45,486 nt of DNA from Clostridiaceae bacterium (GTDB lineage: Bacteria > Bacillota > Clostridia > Saccharofermentanales > DTU023), in assembly GCA_012799825.1 (NCBI GenBank), contig JAAZKK010000061.1, positions 1 to 45,486 of the forward strand, written 5' to 3'. How positions within the stretch are numbered: the first letter of the stretch is position 1; each line of letters begins with the position of its first letter. The notes under the pieces were generated by a model. It did no database searches. It was not told where the DNA came from and was given only the letters and a program-made list of their open reading frames with translations. A program made the position numbers and the translations under genes. Of the stretch, positions 41,706-45,486 are shown piece after piece.

Positions 41706-44700
41706 ATGAGTGAGAAAAACATTCGGATCTATTTAGGATCGTCGTTGAATGAATTTGATGAAGAACGTGAAGAGATCGAACTCTTTATCCATCGAACCAG
41801 CGTATTATTTGAGGAGCGGTACAAGATAAAAATCGTTCCACTTTTATGTGAGACCTTTGAAGACGCGGTCTCTTTTTCCCGGGAGCAAGCCTATAACGAA
41901 AAACTTCTTGAGAGCGATTTGAGCTTTTTCATCTTTTTCACGCGTGCAAGCAGACACGCTGTTGAGGAATTCCAGAAAGCGTCGGAAGCCTTTAGATTGT
42001 CCGGCAAACCGAAGGTCTATGTCTACATCAAAGAGGTATCTGCTGATGAAACGGTAGAAAAGAGCATCTCAGATTTCCTATCGGAATTGGAAGATACGTA
42101 TCAGCACTACTATGGTCGCTTTAGTCATCTTGACACAATAAAATTACGTATCCTCTTGGCTCTCTATCACTCGAATGACAAGTTTTTCGAGCTCAAGGTA
42201 GAGTCGGGCAAGTGTTTGGTAGACGGAGCGGAGTACCTATCCCTTTCAGGCGTGACAGAATTTGCCAACAATGCGAACTTGCAGAAGATGAGGTCGGAGC
42301 TGGAACAGATCAACCTGAAGTACTATGCCTCAAAAGCTCAATATGCAACCGGAGCACTAGACGATCAGGGCATAAGGGACTACGCAGGTCTTGCCGCGAA
42401 GCGACAATCATTACTCGATGAGATCGAGGAGCTTGAAAAACAAATCTTCGAGATGACACTTGGTATGAGTCGTGATATGACAAGAGGTGAAGTGACGGCA
42501 CGTCAGCGAGCGGCCTATGAACTCTTTGAAAAGGGAGATTACGAGGGCTGCCTTCACATTCTTGATCCGGTAGAAATGGATGACGAATACGAGAGACAAA
42601 GACGCCGGAAGGAAGAAGAAATCAAGGCACTGTCGTCACGCTACATCCGCGAATACCGTACGAGGATAGAGATCTTAGAGGCGATGGTGGACTATGCCGG
42701 TCGATTTGAAGAGATAACTGCTTGCTACGAGAAGATCGTCAAGGTAGCTTTTACTGATAGGGTTGAGCTCGACGCTGTCTACGCATATGCATCTTTCCTA
42801 CATAACCAGAATAGAACACAACGAGCGATCGAAGTGGCGGAGAAACTTGAAAAGCTATACGCTGAAGAGGGATTTTCAGCGGAATACCGAGCTAGCTTAT
42901 ACATTCTTCTGGGAATTTTTCACCATAACCAAAATAGGCCTAAAGATGCAGAGCGATACTTTATTCTGTCGAAGGAAATCTATGACCGTTTATCGCAGAA
43001 AGATCCTGACCGCTATGAAGCGGCTTTTGCCGCTACTTGCCAAAACCTGGGGAAATTTTACAGTGATCGAGGCCAGCCTAAAGAAGCGGAACGGTACTAT
43101 TATCGGTCGAAGGAAATCAGGGAGCGTTTATCACAGAAGAATCCTGACCGCTATGAAGGGAATCTTGCCTGCATTTGCAACAGCCTAGGACTTTTCTGCA
43201 GTAACCGAGGCCAGCCTGATGAAGCGGAACGGTACTATCTTCGGTCGAAAGAAATCTTCGAGCGTTTATCGCGACAGGATCCTGACCGCTATGAAGCGGA
43301 TATTGCGATGACTTGCCACAACCTAGGCAATTTATATAGTAATCTAGGTCATCCTGATGAAGCGGAGAGGTGTTACCTTCAGTCGAAGGAGCTCTATGAG
43401 CGTTTATCGCAGAGGGATCCTGACCGCTATGAAGGTAATCTTGCTTTGACTTGCCACAATCTGGGGTTTTTATACTATAACCAAGGCAAGCCTGATGAAG
43501 CGGAGCGGTACTATCTTCGGTCGAAGGAGATCTTTGAGCGATTATCGCAGAAGGATCCTAGACGCTATGAAGGGGATCTTGCTTTGACTTGCAACAGCCT
43601 AGGATTTTTCTGCCGTAACCAAGGCAAGCCTGATGAAGCGGAGTGGTACTTTCTTCGGTCGAAGGACATCTATGAGCGTTTATCGCAGAGGGATCCTGAC
43701 CGCTATAATGCGGATCTTGCCAGAATTTATAACAATCTGGGCAATTTCTATAGTAACCGAGGTCAGCCTGATGAAGCTGAGCAATACTATCTTCAGTCGA
43801 AGGAAATCAGGGAGCGATTATCGCGGAGGGATCCTGACCGCCATGAAGCGGTTCTTGCCAGCATTTGCAACAATCTGGGAGAATTTTACTTTAACCAAGG
43901 TCGTCCTGATGAAGCGGAAAGGTGCTTAATTCAGTCGAAGGACATCTATGAGCGATTATCGCAGAGGGATCCTGACCGCTATGAAGCGGTTCTTGCCAGC
44001 ATTTGCAACAATCTGGGAATTTTATACGATAACCAAGGCTGTCCTGATGAAACGGAGAGGTGCCTAATTCAGTCGAAGGAAATCAGGGAGCGATTATCGC
44101 GGAGGGATCCTGACCGCTATGAAGCAGATCTTGCCTTGACTTATAACAATTTGGGGGCTTTATTCCAAAACCAAGGCCGTCCTAATGAAGCGGAGCGGTA
44201 CTATCTTCAATCGAAGGAAATCTTCGAACGTTTATCGCGGAGGGATCCAGACCGCTATGAAGCGGATCTTGCCAGTATTTGCAACAGCCTAGGCGTTTTT
44301 TATAGTGACCGAGATCAACCTGATGAAGCGGAGCAGTGCTATCTTCAGTCGAAGGAGATCAGGGAGCGATTATCTCGGAGGGATCCAGACTGCTATGAAG
44401 CGTCTCTTGCCGATATTTGCAACAATCTGGGAGATTTTTACTTTAACCGAGGCCGTCCTGATGAAGCGGAGCGGTCCTATCTTCAGTCGAAGGAAATCAG
44501 GGAGCGTTTATCGCGGAGGGATCCTGACCGCTATGAAGCGGATCTGGCTTTGATTTGCAACAATTTGGGCAATTTCTATAGTAACAGAGGCCGTTCTGAA
44601 GAAGCTGAGCGGTACTATCTTCAATCGAAGGAAATCAGGGAGCGTTTATCGCGGAGGGATCCTGACCGCTATGAAGCGGATCTTGCTTCGACTTGCTTCA

Positions 44701-45362
44701 ATCTGGGGGTTTTATATCATGAGTATGGCCGTTCTGAAGAAGCTGAGCGGTACTATCTTCAATCGAAGGAAATCAGGGAGCGTTTATTGCAGAGGGATCC
44801 TGAACGCTATGAAGCGGATCTTGCGGCAATTTGCTACAATCTAGGCAATTTCTATAGTGGCCGAGGCCGTCCTGATGAAGCGGAGCGATACTATCTTCAG
44901 TCGAAGGAGCTCTATGAGCGTTTATCGCAGAGGGATCCTGAACAGTATAAAGCGAATCTTGCGATGACTTGCAATAATCTGGGGGTTTTATACTATAACC
45001 TAGGCCGTCCTGATGAAGCGGAGCGGTGTTATCTTCAGTCGAAGGAAATCAGGGAGCGTTTCTCGGAGAGTGATCCTGAACAGTATGAAGCGGATCTTGC
45101 TTCAACGTGCAACAATCTGGGGGTTTTATACGATAGGCTAGGTCGTTCTGAAGAAGCGGAGCGCTCCTATCTTCAATCGAAGGAAATCAGGGAGCGTTTA
45201 TCGCGGAGGGATCCTGACCGCTATGAAGCGGATCTTGCGGAGATTTGCAACAAACTGGGAGATTTTTACTTTAAACAACGCCGACTTGCGGAAGCAGCAT
45301 GGCTTTTCATTCAGTCGAAGGAGCTCTATGAGCGTTTATCGCAGAGGAAACCCGGTTCGTAA
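41706..45362 (+). CDS. TIR/DUF4062-like protein with a long TPR array
   Basis: A 1218-residue protein. Residues 1-150 are the same TIR/DUF4062-like domain as the previous gene (IRIYLGSSLNEFDEEREEIELFI, YNEKLLESDLSFFIFFTRASRHAVEEFQKA, KPKVYVYIKE); it lacks one residue in QDEYNEKL and reads RASRHA where the paralogue has RAGQFT, so the active region may have diverged. Residues about 165-290 are a coiled-coil linker ending AAYELFEKGDYEGCLHILDP. Residues about 300-395 are degenerate helical repeats, and from about 400 to the end run 18 TPR-type units of 46 residues (NNLGxFYxNxGRPDEAERYYLQSKEIRERLSRRDPDRYEADLAxIC). There is no signal peptide. It should be a cytoplasmic sensor or scaffold with a large superhelical binding surface, joined to an effector-type domain. 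GGAGG precedes ATG 41706. Confidence 0.82.
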   Translation: MSEKNIRIYLGSSLNEFDEEREEIELFIHRTSVLFEERYKIKIVPLLCETFEDAVSFSREQAYNEKLLESDLSFFIFFTRASRHAVEEFQKASEAFRLSGKPKVYVYIKEVSADETVEKSISDFLSELEDTYQHYYGRFSHLDTIKLRILLALYHSNDKFFELKVESGKCLVDGAEYLSLSGVTEFANNANLQKMRSELEQINLKYYASKAQYATGALDDQGIRDYAGLAAKRQSLLDEIEELEKQIFEMTLGMSRDMTRGEVTARQRAAYELFEKGDYEGCLHILDPVEMDDEYERQRRRKEEEIKALSSRYIREYRTRIEILEAMVDYAGRFEEITACYEKIVKVAFTDRVELDAVYAYASFLHNQNRTQRAIEVAEKLEKLYAEEGFSAEYRASLYILLGIFHHNQNRPKDAERYFILSKEIYDRLSQKDPDRYEAAFAATCQNLGKFYSDRGQPKEAERYYYRSKEIRERLSQKNPDRYEGNLACICNSLGLFCSNRGQPDEAERYYLRSKEIFERLSRQDPDRYEADIAMTCHNLGNLYSNLGHPDEAERCYLQSKELYERLSQRDPDRYEGNLALTCHNLGFLYYNQGKPDEAERYYLRSKEIFERLSQKDPRRYEGDLALTCNSLGFFCRNQGKPDEAEWYFLRSKDIYERLSQRDPDRYNADLARIYNNLGNFYSNRGQPDEAEQYYLQSKEIRERLSRRDPDRHEAVLASICNNLGEFYFNQGRPDEAERCLIQSKDIYERLSQRDPDRYEAVLASICNNLGILYDNQGCPDETERCLIQSKEIRERLSRRDPDRYEADLALTYNNLGALFQNQGRPNEAERYYLQSKEIFERLSRRDPDRYEADLASICNSLGVFYSDRDQPDEAEQCYLQSKEIRERLSRRDPDCYEASLADICNNLGDFYFNRGRPDEAERSYLQSKEIRERLSRRDPDRYEADLALICNNLGNFYSNRGRSEEAERYYLQSKEIRERLSRRDPDRYEADLASTCFNLGVLYHEYGRSEEAERYYLQSKEIRERLLQRDPERYEADLAAICYNLGNFYSGRGRPDEAERYYLQSKELYERLSQRDPEQYKANLAMTCNNLGVLYYNLGRPDEAERCYLQSKEIRERFSESDPEQYEADLASTCNNLGVLYDRLGRSEEAERSYLQSKEIRERLSRRDPDRYEADLAEICNKLGDFYFKQRRLAEAAWLFIQSKELYERLSQRKPGS
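42903..45362 (+). repeat. 138-bp tandem repeat array, 17 units plus a shortened 18th
   Basis: The TPR region is an in-frame DNA repeat of 138 bp. Most units keep AGGGATCCTGACCGCTATGA and TCGAAGGA nearly unchanged, including silent positions, so the units were recently copied or homogenised. Variation concentrates at the few residues after NNLG and around QGRPDEAE. The last unit ends after 37 residues with a stop. Confidence 0.92.
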
Positions 45363-45473
45363 TTAGAGCCTACTGCGCAGGCATCAAATGCTTGAGATAA
45401 GGCGATTAGCGGTTTATATCCAGTATAATAGGTGCAAGCAAAATGCAGGATATTGAGGAAAACCCTTGCACTT

Positions 45474-45486
45474 GGAGGATCTATGA
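45474..45486 (+). other. Start of a further gene at the window edge
   Basis: GGAGG (45474-45478) lies four bases before ATG 45483, the last codon in the window. Upstream, TATAAT at 45424-45429 could be a -10, and GTGCAAG/CTTGCAC form an inverted repeat (45432-45471 region). Nothing can be said about the product. Confidence 0.45.

Noticed and set aside
42763-44553. Several alternative-frame ORFs inside the TPR array (for example 43633-43929 and 44305-44553)
   Set aside because: They arise because the 138-bp repeat is open in a second frame. They have no ribosome binding sites, and the TPR frame explains the region.
42903-45362. CRISPR array
   Set aside because: Regular spacing, but the repeats are in-frame coding units 138 bp long with no unique spacers.
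1-45486. Insertion sequences, transposases, integrases or phage genes
   Set aside because: None of the ORFs shows such domains; the accessory character of the last 5 kb rests on repeats and the tRNA only.

Overview
The window looks like a chromosomal segment of a moderate-GC member of the Bacillota, most likely class Clostridia. I infer this from gene content, without any search: a class III fructose-1,6-bisphosphatase, a CD1871A-type CXXC peptide next to a polyferredoxin, choline/teichoic-acid type surface genes, Gram-positive lipoproteins, and GGAGG-type ribosome binding sites with frequent GTG/TTG starts.

Layout. 0-4 kb: the 3' part of a cyclophilin with an extra N-terminal domain, then a NitT/TauT-type ABC importer in two genes (lipoprotein receptor, and a permease fused to its ATPase). 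4-8 kb: class III FBPase, a possible small ORF and a prolyl-tRNA editing protein on the minus strand, then Maf. 8-14 kb: a surface-polymer locus with a membrane sulfatase/LtaS-like enzyme, a YidC insertase fused to a CDP-glycerol glycerophosphotransferase-like domain, and a divergent LicA-type choline kinase. 14-22 kb: a CXXC peptide plus polyferredoxin, a four-gene operon (ATC-hydrolase-like protein, sodium:solute symporter, amidohydrolase, aspartoacylase-like deacylase) behind a near-consensus promoter, then a TlpA-like lipoprotein ending in a 53-bp palindromic tandem repeat. 22-24.6 kb: a trigger-factor-C-domain-like protein, a PEBP-family lipoprotein that appears frameshifted, and a short-chain threonine dehydrogenase.

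24.8-36.7 kb: a LacI-controlled saccharide operon in which most genes overlap by a few bases: lacI-type regulator, GH31 glycosidase, an (alpha/alpha)6-type protein of unclear family, GH65 disaccharide phosphorylase, sugar ABC receptor and two permeases, and beta-phosphoglucomutase. The expected route is import of an alpha-glucoside, trimming, phosphorolysis to beta-glucose-1-phosphate and conversion to glucose-6-phosphate. No ATPase gene is present. A perfect 24-bp palindrome inside the GH31 gene matches the core of a palindrome on the lacI promoter, suggesting promoter plus intragenic operators. 36.8-39.5 kb: a zinc-ribbon protein of unknown function and an L-cysteine desulfidase/UPF0597 protein.

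39.5-45.5 kb: an 18-bp minisatellite, tRNA-Gly(CCC) with a strong terminator, and then the most unusual part: a RyR-domain protein, a short TIR/DUF4062-like protein, and a 1218-residue paralogue carrying 18 near-identical 46-residue TPR units (138-bp DNA repeats). The short paralogue has lost its last 22 residues through an exact 8-bp tandem duplication. A further gene starts at the very end of the window. This tRNA-linked module is my best candidate for an undescribed sensing or defence system; the function is inference only.
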